Source: Actinomycetes bacterium
GTDB taxonomy: Bacteria; Actinomycetota; Acidimicrobiia; Acidimicrobiales; RAAP-2
NCBI GenBank assembly: GCA_021793395.1
Contig: JAJYSU010000013.1
Coordinates: 1 to 44,133 of the forward strand
Direction: 5' to 3'
DNA: 44,133 nucleotides
The translations under genes and the position numbers were made by a program. Positions 1-8,619 of this stretch are shown one piece after another (positions within the stretch are counted from its first letter, which is position 1; each line of letters starts with the position of its first letter). The notes below the pieces were generated by a model. It did no database searches, had not been told where the DNA came from, and saw only the letters and a program-made list of their open reading frames with translations.

Positions 1-175
1 GCTCCTCGGGGGTTTCGCTGCTCTCACCGGCGTGATCACGCTCGACGCGTTGGCGAGCGCGATCGGAGAGCGCTTCGCCGGCGCGGTGGGCGAGCGCAAC
101 GTGGCCGCCGCACGCGCGGCGTTTGACGTCGTCCACCTCGAACAGGAGAAGCTGACTAGTGCTACGACAGATTGA
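1..175 (+). CDS. 2-oxoacid:ferredoxin oxidoreductase gamma subunit, 3' end
   Basis: Only the last 57 codons are in the window, read from base 2 to a TGA at 173-175. The peptide resembles the C-terminus of the gamma (catalytic-domain III) subunit of pyruvate/2-oxoisovalerate ferredoxin oxidoreductases: a Gly/Ala-rich start (LLGGFAALTG), an ITLDALASAI segment, then a basic helix with ERFAGAVGERN and AARAAFD. The downstream alpha gene starts inside this reading frame (17-nt overlap), so the subunits are very probably translated together. The identification rests on this C-terminal pattern and on the alpha and beta neighbours; the 5' part lies outside the window. Confidence 0.75.
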   Translation, partial: LLGGFAALTGVITLDALASAIGERFAGAVGERNVAAARAAFDVVHLEQEKLTSATTD

Positions 176-1424
176 GGGATCGCGCGCCGTCGCCGAGACG
201 GTGGCGCTGTGTCGACCGGAGGTGGTGTGCGCCTACCCCATCTCCCCCCAGACGCACATCATTGAGGCGGTGGGTGTGATGGTCAAGTCCGGCCGGCTCT
301 CACCGTGTGAGTACATCAACGTCGAGTCCGAGTTCGCGGCGATGTCGGTGTCCATTGGGGCGTCCGCGGCCGGCGCGCGCGCGTACACCGCGACCGCGAG
401 TCAGGGTCTGCTCTTCATGCTCGAGGCGGTCTACAACGCGTCCGGTCTGGGACTGCCCATCGTGATGACCCTGGCCAATCGGGCCATCGGCGCGCCGATC
501 AACATCTGGAACGACCACGGCGACGCCATGGCCGCGCGCGACGCGGGCTGGATTCAACTCTTCGCCGAGACTAATCAGGAGGCGGCGGATCTTCACGTTC
601 AGGCCTTTCGCCTGGCCGAGGAGTTGTCGGTGCCGGTGATGGTGTGCATGGACGGCTTCATCCTCACTCACGCCGTCGAGGGCGTGGACCTGATGACCCA
701 GGAAGAGGTCGACTCGTTCCTGCCGCCCTACGAGCCACGTCAGGTGCTCGATCCGGATGATCCCGTCTCGATTGGCGCGATGGTGGGACCTGAGGCCTTC
801 GAGGAGGTTCGCTACCTGGCGCACCTGCGCCAGCTGGACGCGCTCGCGCTGATCCCGACCATCGCGGAGTCCTTCGCGACCCTCACCGGCCGTGACAGTG
901 GCGGCCTGGTGCATCCCTATCGCACCGACGACGCCGAGGTGATCGTGGTCGCCCTCGGCTCGGTTCTGGGCACCATCAAGGACGCGGTGGACGCACGGCG
1001 CGCCCGTGGTGAGCGCATCGGGGTTCTCGGAATCACGACGTTTCGCCCCTTCCCGCGCGATGGCGTACGTGACGCGCTCGCCGGTGCGTCACGCGTTGTC
1101 GTAGTGGAGAAGGCGTTTAGCGTGGGCGGTGAGGGCGTCGTACTCACCGACGTGGCGATGGCCGTGGGCGGGCGTGACGTGACACTGCACAGCGTCATTG
1201 CCGGGTTGGGCGGGAGACCCATCACGCAGCGGGCACTCGAGTCGGTACTCGAGCGCGCGTCTCGCGGTGACCTGGAACGCCTGACGTTCCTCGACCTGGA
1301 CGAGGCGGCGGTCTCGCGCGAGCGGTCTCGGATCGCCGCCGCGCGGCGGACCGGGCCGTCGGCGGAGAACGTACTTTACGATCGGGCGACCCAGGGGTCG
1401 CGAGTCGCACAGGAGCAGTCATGA
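159..1424 (+). CDS. porA: 2-oxoacid:ferredoxin oxidoreductase alpha subunit
   Basis: 421 aa. The alpha subunit carries the thiamine-pyrophosphate pyrimidine-binding half of the enzyme that oxidatively decarboxylates a 2-oxoacid (pyruvate or a branched-chain oxoacid) to acyl-CoA and reduces ferredoxin. Diagnostic stretches are YPISPQTHIIE near residue 27, NVESEFAAM with the conserved Glu near residue 56, ASQGLLFMLE near 80 and the WNDHGDAMAARD loop near 120. A C-terminal transketolase-like domain follows (VVALGSVLGT; GITTFRPFP). GTG start with an AGGAG Shine-Dalgarno at 143-147. It overlaps the gamma frame upstream and shares an ATGA overlap with beta downstream. The substrate cannot be fixed from sequence alone; the pyruvate/2-oxoisovalerate family is as far as I would go, so the symbol is provisional. 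Confidence 0.88.
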   Translation: MLRQIEGSRAVAETVALCRPEVVCAYPISPQTHIIEAVGVMVKSGRLSPCEYINVESEFAAMSVSIGASAAGARAYTATASQGLLFMLEAVYNASGLGLPIVMTLANRAIGAPINIWNDHGDAMAARDAGWIQLFAETNQEAADLHVQAFRLAEELSVPVMVCMDGFILTHAVEGVDLMTQEEVDSFLPPYEPRQVLDPDDPVSIGAMVGPEAFEEVRYLAHLRQLDALALIPTIAESFATLTGRDSGGLVHPYRTDDAEVIVVALGSVLGTIKDAVDARRARGERIGVLGITTFRPFPRDGVRDALAGASRVVVVEKAFSVGGEGVVLTDVAMAVGGRDVTLHSVIAGLGGRPITQRALESVLERASRGDLERLTFLDLDEAAVSRERSRIAAARRTGPSAENVLYDRATQGSRVAQEQS

Positions 1425-2461
1425 CGAAACGTCCCGTTCGCTTCTATCAGGTCGGCAGTTTCGCGGTAGGCAATCGCCTGCTCACCGACGATCAGCGCAC
1501 GGTGCAGTCGGACCCGAATCGCACCAACTCGATTGACTCCGGTCACCGCGCCTGTCAGGGGTGTGGCGAAGCCCTGGGGGCTCGCTACGCGCTGGATGCC
1601 GCGATGCGCGCCGCCGCCGGTCGGGTCGTCACCGTCAACGCGACGGGCTGTCTGGAGGTCTTCTCCACCCCCTACCCCGAGACCTCGTGGCGAGTGCCGT
1701 GGTTGCACTCGCTCTTCGGCAACGCCCCGGCGGTGGCGACGGGGGTGGCCGCCGCACTGCGGGTGAAGGGTCGCGAGGACGTGCGCGTCGTGGGCCAGGC
1801 GGGTGACGGGGGTACCGTCGACATCGGCTTTGGCACGCTGTCGGGAATGTTCGAGCGAAACGACGACGTGCTGTTCATCTGCTACGACAACGAGGGGTAC
1901 ATGAACACCGGGGTCCAGCGCTCGGCGGCGACACCGCCGGCGGCGCGCACGGCCACGACCGACGCCGTGGGACCGGAGCCGGGCAATGTCTTTGGCCAGG
2001 GTAAAGATCTTCCGCGCATCGCCATGGCGCACGACATCGCGTACGTCGCGACCGCGACGGTTGCCGATCTGCACGACCTGGAGCACAAGGTGGAACACGC
2101 CATGACCCTGCGCGGGGCTCGCTACATCCACATTCTCGTACCGTGCCCGCTGGGGTGGGGCTCGGCGTCGAGTGACACCATTAAGGTCGCACGGCTGGCT
2201 AAGGAGAGTGGCTTATTCCCGGTCTTCGAGGCCGAAAATGGCCGGGTAACGAGCGTGTCGCCGATTCGCCGCCGCACGCCGGTAGAGGAGTACCTGCGCT
2301 TGCAGCGGCGCTACGCGCACCTGTTTGGCGCCCACCCGCGACCCGATATCGTCACGCGGCTGCAGGAGATCGCCGACGAGAACATTGCCCGTTACGGGCT
2401 CGTGAACGACGAGACCGAGGAGATACCCGTTCTCGAGGAGGCGAAGGAGATGGTGCACTGA
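1421..2461 (+). CDS. porB: 2-oxoacid:ferredoxin oxidoreductase beta subunit
   Basis: 346 aa. This subunit binds the diphosphate half of TPP and one [4Fe-4S] cluster. Visible are CQGCGE near residue 46 and a further Cys in TGCLEVF near 72 (cluster ligands), the TPP/Mg motif GQAGDGGTVDIGFGTLSGM with NDDVLFICYDNEGYMNTG, and a late conserved Cys in HILVPCPLGW. The order gamma-alpha-beta with overlapping starts (ATGA at 1421) is typical of multi-subunit POR/VOR enzymes. The C-terminal 90 residues after the last Cys form a helical tail that contacts alpha in known structures. Length is normal for the family. Confidence 0.9.
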   Translation: MTKRPVRFYQVGSFAVGNRLLTDDQRTVQSDPNRTNSIDSGHRACQGCGEALGARYALDAAMRAAAGRVVTVNATGCLEVFSTPYPETSWRVPWLHSLFGNAPAVATGVAAALRVKGREDVRVVGQAGDGGTVDIGFGTLSGMFERNDDVLFICYDNEGYMNTGVQRSAATPPAARTATTDAVGPEPGNVFGQGKDLPRIAMAHDIAYVATATVADLHDLEHKVEHAMTLRGARYIHILVPCPLGWGSASSDTIKVARLAKESGLFPVFEAENGRVTSVSPIRRRTPVEEYLRLQRRYAHLFGAHPRPDIVTRLQEIADENIARYGLVNDETEEIPVLEEAKEMVH

Positions 2462-4086
2462 TGGAGACGCCCTTTGGCATCACCCTCGACGTGGGTTCCA
2501 GTCGGGCCAACCACACCGGCTCGTGGCGCGTGGAGCGGCCCGTTTACGTGGACCGGCTCCCGCCGTGCAACGACGCGTGCCCCGCGGGCGAGAACATCCA
2601 GGGCTGGCTCTACCACGCGGAGTCGGGCGACTACGAGTCGGCGTGGCGCGCTCTGGTGGAGGAGAATCCGCTGCCCGCCATCATGGGCCGGGTGTGCTTC
2701 CACCCCTGCGAGACGGCGTGCAATCGCGTGCGTGTCGACGATGCGGTCGGCATCAACGCGGTGGAGAGGTTCCTCGGCGATCTGGCTATCGAGCGCGGGT
2801 GGACGCTGCCCGAGCCCGGGGCCGATACCGGCAAGCGAATTCTTGTGGTGGGGTCGGGTCCCGCGGGGCTGAGTGCGACGTACCACCTGCGTCGCCTCGG
2901 CCACGCAGTGCACCTCGTCGACTCGTCGCACCAGCTCGGCGGGATGATGCGCTACGGAATACCCGCGTACCGGCTGCCGCGTGACGTGCTGGACGCCGAG
3001 ATCGCCCGCATTCTGGCGATGGGCGTCGAGGTGACGCTCGACCACGTCGTCGACGACGTGGAGCAGGAACGACGCGACGGGTCCTACGACGCCGTGTTCT
3101 TGGCGGTCGGGGCACAGATTGGCCACCGCGTCTCGATCCCCGCGGGAGACTCGTCGCGCGTCGTGGACGCCGTGACCTTCCTGCACCAGGTGGCCGACGA
3201 CGATCCACCGCTGCTCGGACGCCGGGTCGTGGTCTACGGCGGAGGCGACACCGCCTTCGACGCCGCGCGTACGGCGCGCCGCCTCGGCGCCACCGACGCC
3301 GTCATCGTCTACCGGCGCAACCGCGAGCACATGCCCGCCAACGAGGAGGAGTTCGCCCAGGCCCTAGGTGAGGGCGTGACCATGCGGTGGCTGTCGACGG
3401 TGAATCGCTTCGAGGGTGAGCGTCTGGTGCTCGAGAAGATGCGTCTCAACGAGGCCGGCTTTCCCGAGCCCACCGGTGAGCTGGAGGAGCTCGACGCTGA
3501 TGCCCTCGTGCTCGCGCTGGGCCAGGACACCGATCTCTCACTTCTGGAGCGGGCGCCCGGGGTCGTGATCCGCGACGGCGTGGTCGAGGTGGCGCCCACG
3601 ATGATGACCGGCGACGCGGGAGTCTTCGCGGGAGGTGACGCGGTTCCGGCCGATCGGACGGCCACCGTGGCCGTCGGCCACGGTAAGCACGCCGCGCGCA
3701 GCATCGACGACTACGTGAACGGTCGGGTACGCGAGGCTGTAGCGCGTCACGAACTGGCGAGTTTTGACCGGTTGAATACGTGGTACTACTCCGACGCGCC
3801 ACGAACTCGTCGTCCCGAGTTGGAGAAGATCCGCCGACAGGACACCTTCGACGAGGTCGTGCAGGGGTTGACCGAGGAGAACGCGCTCTTCGAAGCTCGC
3901 CGGTGCCTCTCGTGCGGTAACTGCTTCGAGTGCGACAACTGCTTCGGGGTGTGCCCCGACAACGCGGTGATCAAGTTGGGCGGGGGCGAGCGCTACGAAA
4001 TTGACTACGACTTCTGCAAGGGGTGCGGGATCTGCGTGAGTGAGTGTCCGTGCGGAGCGATTGAGATGGTACCCGAGAAGATCTGA
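2461..4086 (+). CDS. NAD(P)H:ferredoxin-type flavoprotein fused to a 2x[4Fe-4S] ferredoxin
   Basis: 541 aa in three parts. Residues about 30-115 are a GltD-type N-terminal Fe-S domain (PPCNDACPAG, CFHPCETACNR). Residues about 125-440 form a two-Rossmann flavoprotein: GSGPAG for FAD near 129, GGGDTAFDAA for NAD(P)H near 260, and the FAD-closing GVFAGGDAV motif. Residues about 480-541 are a bacterial ferredoxin with eight clustered cysteines (CLSCGNCFEC, CDNCFGVCP, CKGCGICVSECPCG). The ATG overlaps the beta stop (TGATG), so it is the last gene of the operon. The natural reading is that it supplies the delta (ferredoxin) subunit and an NAD(P)H exchange partner in one chain, linking 2-oxoacid oxidation to NAD(P)H, possibly with bifurcation. 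The direction and partner nucleotide are inference. Confidence 0.85.
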   Translation: METPFGITLDVGSSRANHTGSWRVERPVYVDRLPPCNDACPAGENIQGWLYHAESGDYESAWRALVEENPLPAIMGRVCFHPCETACNRVRVDDAVGINAVERFLGDLAIERGWTLPEPGADTGKRILVVGSGPAGLSATYHLRRLGHAVHLVDSSHQLGGMMRYGIPAYRLPRDVLDAEIARILAMGVEVTLDHVVDDVEQERRDGSYDAVFLAVGAQIGHRVSIPAGDSSRVVDAVTFLHQVADDDPPLLGRRVVVYGGGDTAFDAARTARRLGATDAVIVYRRNREHMPANEEEFAQALGEGVTMRWLSTVNRFEGERLVLEKMRLNEAGFPEPTGELEELDADALVLALGQDTDLSLLERAPGVVIRDGVVEVAPTMMTGDAGVFAGGDAVPADRTATVAVGHGKHAARSIDDYVNGRVREAVARHELASFDRLNTWYYSDAPRTRRPELEKIRRQDTFDEVVQGLTEENALFEARRCLSCGNCFECDNCFGVCPDNAVIKLGGGERYEIDYDFCKGCGICVSECPCGAIEMVPEKI

Positions 4087-4147
4087 GCCCGTTACGACGA
4101 GGATTCCGCGCGGTCTCGGCTACCGTGCACGACGAGACGAGACGGGG

Positions 4148-4935
4148 ATGGTGACGGTGGATGCCTGGCAGCCCGATCAGTACCGTCTCTTCGCGCGCGA
4201 GCGCGAGCAGCCGTTCTGGGATCTACGGGCGCTGCTGGAACCCGTGGCGAGCCCGGCCATCGTGGATGGGGCTGCGGCGACGGGCGTCTGACGCGACGTC
4301 TCGCGACGGCACTCGGCGCGCGACGCGCGCGCGGAATCGACTCGTCGTCGACGATGATCGAGGCGGCGCGCGCGCAGACTCGGCCGGGAGACCCCGTCGA
4401 GTTCTCACTCGACGACATCGCCACCTTCGAGGAACCCGGCGCCTACGACGTCGTCATCGCCAATGCCTCGCTCTAGTGGGTCGGTGATCACCGCGGCGTG
4501 TTGGCGCGCTGGTGTCGGTCGCTCGCTCCGGGGGGTCAGTTGGCCGTGCAGGTGCCGGCCAATGCCCACCACCTCGCGCACCGACTCGCGGTAGAGATGG
4601 CGGCGGAGGTGCTGGAGGCGCCACCGGCTGACGTAGTGGCGGCCCACGTGCTCAGTCCGGAGGAGTACGCCCACGTCTTGGTGGACCTCGGAGTTCGAGC
4701 GCCGTACGTGGCGCAACGGGTCTACGTGCACCACCTCGCGTCCAGCGACGCGTTGGTGGAGTGGATGAAGGGCACGACGCTGACGCGTTTTCGTGAGCCG
4801 CGGGGGGCGGAGGGTTGGGAACATTTCGTCGCGCGTTACCGGGAGGCGGTGCGCGAGCAGGTCGGAACGGGTCCCTATACCTTGTACTTCTCGCGTATCC
4901 TCATGGTGGGGCGTCGCGACGTCGAATGGCGCTGA
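4148..4935 (+). pseudogene. tam: broken trans-aconitate 2-methyltransferase-like gene
   Basis: A SAM-dependent methyltransferase resembling Tam (which methylates trans-aconitate) is spread over two frames. Frame 1 from ATG 4148 gives DAWQPDQYRLF and LLEPVASPAIVD, then runs to a TGA at 4289. Frame 2 continues the protein without loss from about 4270: GCGDGRLTRRLA (SAM motif I), the acidic GIDSSSTMI loop, and DVVIANASL. There an in-frame TAG at 4474-4476 stands where homologues have Gln or His before WVGDH; after it the protein runs normally to 4935 (LAPGGQLAVQVPAN, VEWMKGTTL). The frame change is a 1-nt deletion next to the G run at 4268-4271. Two independent lesions argue for a real pseudogene. 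A fragment from 4498 could still be translated but lacks the SAM site. Confidence 0.8.
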
Positions 4936-4962
4936 TCGGCGGCGCACGGCCATACTGCACGT

Positions 4963-6624
4963 ATGAGTTACGACGAGGCGCGCAGCGCCCTCGACGAGTG
5001 GCGGGCGGCCTATCCGGAGGATCCCTTCTCGACGGACGAGAGGCTGCGCGCCATTCTGAACGGGGCGCTCAAAGGGAAACGGAAGCGAGCATTGGAGGCG
5101 AGCGCGTCGACGTTCGCGCGTGCGATGGTGACGGTGGTTGGTCCGGCCGCCGCGCGCTACGAGCAGCGTTCGCACCTGCCCGAATTGGAGCGATACGACG
5201 GCGTGGGGCATCGTCGCGAGGCGGTGTCCTTCGACCCCGCGTACCACGAGGCGGGCGCGGCAGTCTGGGCTAGTGAGGTCGTCGCGCTCTCGCGACTGCC
5301 GGGTCGCGCCTACGAGCAGGCGACGCTCCTCTACCTTCTGTCGCTCGAGGGTGAGGCCGGTCACGCCTGTCCGGCCACCTGCACGATCGGTCTGGCACGG
5401 GCGCTTCGCCGTCGCGCCGACGCGTCGGTACGCGAGCGATTCCTGGCTCCGCTGGTCGACCCGCACTACGCGCAGGCCCAGCGCGGTGCGCAGTTTCTCA
5501 CCGAGGTGCAGGGCGGGAGTGACGTCGGGGCGAACGCCTGCGTCGCGGTGGACGAGGGTGACGGAAGTTACCGGATCACCGGCGAGAAGTGGTTCTGCTC
5601 GGTGGCCGACGCCGATCAGTTCTTCGTGACCGCGCGGGTAGGTGACACGACGGGGACGGCGGGTCTCGGCAGTTTTGTCGTGCCGCGCCTGATCGATGGT
5701 CGACCGAATGGCTTCACCCTTCGTCGGCTGAAGGACAAGTTGGGCACACGCGGCCTCGCGTCGGGTGAGATCGACTTCGCCGACGCGCGCGCGTGGCCCA
5801 TCGGACCGGTTGATGAGGGCTTCAAGACGGCGGTATCAGTGGTCTTGAACACGAGCCGCTGGATGACGGCGGTGGGCAGCACGGGCATTATGCGTCGTGC
5901 GGTTCTCGAGGCGCGGGCCTACGCTCGCGTGCGACGGGCCTTCGGGGTGACCATTGAGAACTTCGCGGACGTGCGTCGTACCGTGGCGGATATGACCGCG
6001 CAGTGGGCGGGCGCGCTGCACTTGGTCTTCGCGCTGACCGCGATGGAGGACCGGATAGACGACGAGACCGCGAGTGAGAACGACCGCCTCTACCATCGCT
6101 TTCTGGTGAACGCGACGAAGTTCGTGGCGTCGCGCCAGGCGACCTCCGTCGCGCGTGCGGGTATCGAGGTCCTCGGGGGCAATGGGACCATCGAGGAGTT
6201 CAGTGTTCTGCCGCGACTGTACCGCGACGCTATCGTCTACGAGTCCTGGGAGGGTACGCACAACGTCCTGGTCGCTCAGGTCCTGCACGATCTACGGCGA
6301 CTGGCGATCCTCGACGTCGTGGAGGCGCGGCTGCTGACCGTCCTCGAGGGCGCGAGCGACGCGACGCTGGCGGGCGCGCTGCGTGAACGCCTCGTGGCCA
6401 TGCTGTTGACGGTGCGGCGGTGTCGCGACGACGAGGAGTTTGGGGCGTGGCACTTTCGCGACGCCCTCGAGCAACTCGGAATTCTGGCGGAAGCCGTGTA
6501 CGCGGCGGGCGCCGGTGAGACGCCGGCGGCGACGCACCTGCTGTACGAGTACGCGACGCCGGGCTACGAGGCGGCGAGCGATGCGGGGCTGATGGCGCGA
6601 GTGTCCGCGCTGGTCGGCTCCTGA
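4963..6624 (+). CDS. AidB-like acyl-CoA dehydrogenase
   Basis: 553 aa, the size of the AidB branch (about 540) rather than classical 380-aa acyl-CoA dehydrogenases. The FAD/substrate signature FLTEVQGGSDVGAN is AidB-type; it is followed by GEKWFCSVADADQF, by LKDKLGTRGLASGEI, and by the C-terminal catalytic region YESWEGTHNVL. The early block SLEGEAGHACPATCT also fits this branch. Family members are flavoproteins that oxidise acyl-CoA thioesters or, in AidB itself, bind DNA in the alkylation response; which applies here is open. The next intact gene is propionyl-CoA synthetase, which favours a role in acyl-CoA metabolism. ATG start about 27 nt after the Tam remnant. A GC-rich hairpin/palindrome lies 10 nt past its stop. 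Confidence 0.82.
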   Translation: MSYDEARSALDEWRAAYPEDPFSTDERLRAILNGALKGKRKRALEASASTFARAMVTVVGPAAARYEQRSHLPELERYDGVGHRREAVSFDPAYHEAGAAVWASEVVALSRLPGRAYEQATLLYLLSLEGEAGHACPATCTIGLARALRRRADASVRERFLAPLVDPHYAQAQRGAQFLTEVQGGSDVGANACVAVDEGDGSYRITGEKWFCSVADADQFFVTARVGDTTGTAGLGSFVVPRLIDGRPNGFTLRRLKDKLGTRGLASGEIDFADARAWPIGPVDEGFKTAVSVVLNTSRWMTAVGSTGIMRRAVLEARAYARVRRAFGVTIENFADVRRTVADMTAQWAGALHLVFALTAMEDRIDDETASENDRLYHRFLVNATKFVASRQATSVARAGIEVLGGNGTIEEFSVLPRLYRDAIVYESWEGTHNVLVAQVLHDLRRLAILDVVEARLLTVLEGASDATLAGALRERLVAMLLTVRRCRDDEEFGAWHFRDALEQLGILAEAVYAAGAGETPAATHLLYEYATPGYEAASDAGLMARVSALVGS

Positions 6625-6633
6625 CCGGTAGCC

Positions 6634-6653
6634 GCCGGGACCAAAGTCCCGGC
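6634..6653. promoter_or_regulatory. perfect GGGAC-N4-GTCCC palindrome upstream of prpE (DosR/DevR-like box or hairpin)
   Basis: GCCGGGAC-CAAA-GTCCCGGC is a perfect 8-bp inverted repeat with a 4-nt centre. Its core fits the shape of the actinobacterial DosR/DevR dormancy box (GGGAC-N4-GTCCC), and it lies about 75 bp ahead of the prpE start, just before a TATAAG hexamer. It also begins 10 nt after the acyl-CoA dehydrogenase stop and could be a terminator stem, but no T tract follows. No DevR gene is visible in the window. Confidence 0.4.
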
Positions 6654-6684
6654 GAGGATGGTGCCGGGGTGACGAACAGTTCGC

Positions 6685-6690
6685 TATAAG
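6685..6690 (+). promoter_or_regulatory. probable -10 element (TATAAG) for prpE
   Basis: TATAAG lies in an unusually A/T-rich stretch (about 6672-6712) between acd and prpE, some 38 nt before the prpE GTG. It is the best -10-like hexamer there; no clear -35 is seen. A GAGGGGGG purine run precedes the start codon as ribosome-binding site. Confidence 0.35.
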
Positions 6691-6727
6691 TAAGGGAAAG
6701 AATATTACGTGAGCTGAGGGGGGAACC

Positions 6728-8611
6728 GTGGGGGAGATCTATCGCGACGTGTGGCGTCGTAGCATCGAGGATCCGGAGGGATTTTGGGGTGAGGCGGCGC
6801 GGGGCATCGACTGGTATCGCGAACCGACGACGGTGCTCGACCGCTCAACGGCGCCCCTGTACCAGTGGTTCTCTGACGGAGAACTCAACACGTGCTACAA
6901 CGCCGTGGACCGTCACGTCGAGCGCGGCCGTGGCGAACAGACCGCACTGATCTACGACAGCCCCGTGGCGGGGGTGACGTCGCGCTACACTTACGCGGAA
7001 CTGCTCGACCAGGTGTCGCGCTTCGCCGGGGTGCTGGGCGATCTCGGGGTACGCAAGGGCGATCGGGTGGTGATCTACCTGCCGATGATTCCCGAGGCGG
7101 TGATCGCGATGCTGGCCTGCGCGCGGATCGGGGCGGTGCACTCCGTGGTCTTCGGAGGTTTCGCCGCGCACGAGCTGGCTCTGCGCGTGCAGGACGCCAC
7201 CCCGCGCGTTGTCGTGTCGGCGTCGTGCGGTATTGAGGTCGCGCGCGTGATCGAGTACAAGCCGCTGCTCGACGCCGCGATCGAGGAGAGTACTCACAAA
7301 CCGGAGCACTGCGTCATCGTTCAGCGACCGCAGGCTCAGGCTTCGATGGTGGAGGGACGTGACGTGGACTGGGCGCAGGCCATGGCGAGCGCCAGCGCCG
7401 CGCCGTGCGTGCCGGTGGCGGCGACCGATCCGCTCTACGTTCTCTACACCTCGGGCACCACCGGACGGCCCAAGGGAGTCGTGCGCGACAACGGCGGCCA
7501 CGCGGTGGCGCTGCACTGGAGCATGGCCAACGTCTACGGCACTCAGCCCGGCGAGGTCTTCTGGGCCGCCTCGGACGTGGGGTGGGTGGTCGGCCACTCG
7601 TACATCGTGTACGCGCCCCTACTGGCGGGTTGCGCCACCGTGCTCTACGAGGGCAAGCCCGTGGGCACGCCGGACGCGGGCGCCTACTGGCGCGTGATCG
7701 CCGACTACGGGGTGACGACGTTCTTCACGGCGCCGACGGGCTTTCGCGCGGTGAAGCGCGAGGACCCGACGGGATCGCTGATCGGCTCGTACGACCTCTC
7801 CTCGCTGCGATACCTGTTCCTCGCGGGAGAGCGTCTCGACCCCGAGACCTACTCGTGGGCGAGCGAGCAGCTCACGATTCCGGTTATCGATCACTGGTGG
7901 CAGACCGAGACCGGGTGGCCCATCGCGGCCAACCTGGTGGGCCTGGATCTGATGCCGGTCAAGGCGGGGTCGCCGACGGTACCGGTGCCCGGCTATGACG
8001 TGCGGATCGTCGACGAGGCGGGTGTCGAGGTCGAACCCGGTGTTGAGGGGTTGATCATGATCAAGTTGCCCCTGGCGCCCGGTTGCACGTCGCGGGTGTG
8101 GGGAGACGATCACAAGTTCACCGAGGCCTACCTCAGCCATACCCCGGGCTACTACCTGACGGGTGACGGGGGTCACTTCGACGAGGACGGGTACCTCTTC
8201 GTGATGGGGCGGGTGGATGACGTCATCAACGTCGCGGGGCACCGTCTTTCAACCGGCGAGATCGAAGAGATCATCGCCTCGCACCCCGACGTGGCCGAAT
8301 GCGCGGTGATCGGAGTGGCCGACGATCTCAAGGGTCAGGTGCCACGGGGTCTCGCGGTGCTGAAGGCCGGGGTGACTCGTGATCCGGCGACCATCGCCGA
8401 CGAGTTAGTGGCGTTGGTGCGCGAGCGGTTGGGGGCGGTCGCGAGCCTGCGTCGCGTGGACGTCGTCGCCGCGCTGCCGAAGACGCGTTCGGGCAAGGTG
8501 CTACGTAAGTCGATGCGCGCCATCGCGGACGGCATCGATCTTCCGGTTCCCTCAACGATCGACAACGTGGCCGCGTTGGACGCGCTGCGTCCCGTTCTCG
8601 AATCGCACTGA
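6728..8611 (+). CDS. prpE: propionate-CoA ligase (propionyl-CoA synthetase)
   Basis: 627 aa, the normal length of PrpE/ACS-type AMP-forming ligases. It activates propionate (and usually acetate less well) to propionyl-CoA through an acyl-adenylate. Evidence: N-terminal FWGEAARGIDWYREPTTVLD block, KGDRVVIYLPMIPEAVIAML, the P-loop YTSGTTGRPKGVVRDNGG near residue 240, DHWWQTETGWPI (adenine/propyl pocket), YLTGDGGHFDEDGY and the C-terminal PKTRSGKVLRK with the catalytic, acetylatable Lys. The pattern VSASCGIEVARVIEYKPLLD is typical of PrpE rather than Acs. GTG start preceded by a GAGGGGGG ribosome-binding site. It appears monocistronic with its own promoter region. Confidence 0.92.
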   Translation: MGEIYRDVWRRSIEDPEGFWGEAARGIDWYREPTTVLDRSTAPLYQWFSDGELNTCYNAVDRHVERGRGEQTALIYDSPVAGVTSRYTYAELLDQVSRFAGVLGDLGVRKGDRVVIYLPMIPEAVIAMLACARIGAVHSVVFGGFAAHELALRVQDATPRVVVSASCGIEVARVIEYKPLLDAAIEESTHKPEHCVIVQRPQAQASMVEGRDVDWAQAMASASAAPCVPVAATDPLYVLYTSGTTGRPKGVVRDNGGHAVALHWSMANVYGTQPGEVFWAASDVGWVVGHSYIVYAPLLAGCATVLYEGKPVGTPDAGAYWRVIADYGVTTFFTAPTGFRAVKREDPTGSLIGSYDLSSLRYLFLAGERLDPETYSWASEQLTIPVIDHWWQTETGWPIAANLVGLDLMPVKAGSPTVPVPGYDVRIVDEAGVEVEPGVEGLIMIKLPLAPGCTSRVWGDDHKFTEAYLSHTPGYYLTGDGGHFDEDGYLFVMGRVDDVINVAGHRLSTGEIEEIIASHPDVAECAVIGVADDLKGQVPRGLAVLKAGVTRDPATIADELVALVRERLGAVASLRRVDVVAALPKTRSGKVLRKSMRAIADGIDLPVPSTIDNVAALDALRPVLESH

Positions 8612-8619
8612 TCGAACGG

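Noticed and set aside
6674..6682. GAACAGTTC before prpE as a LexA site
   Set aside because: The half-sites are one base apart instead of four, so it does not fit the LexA operator.
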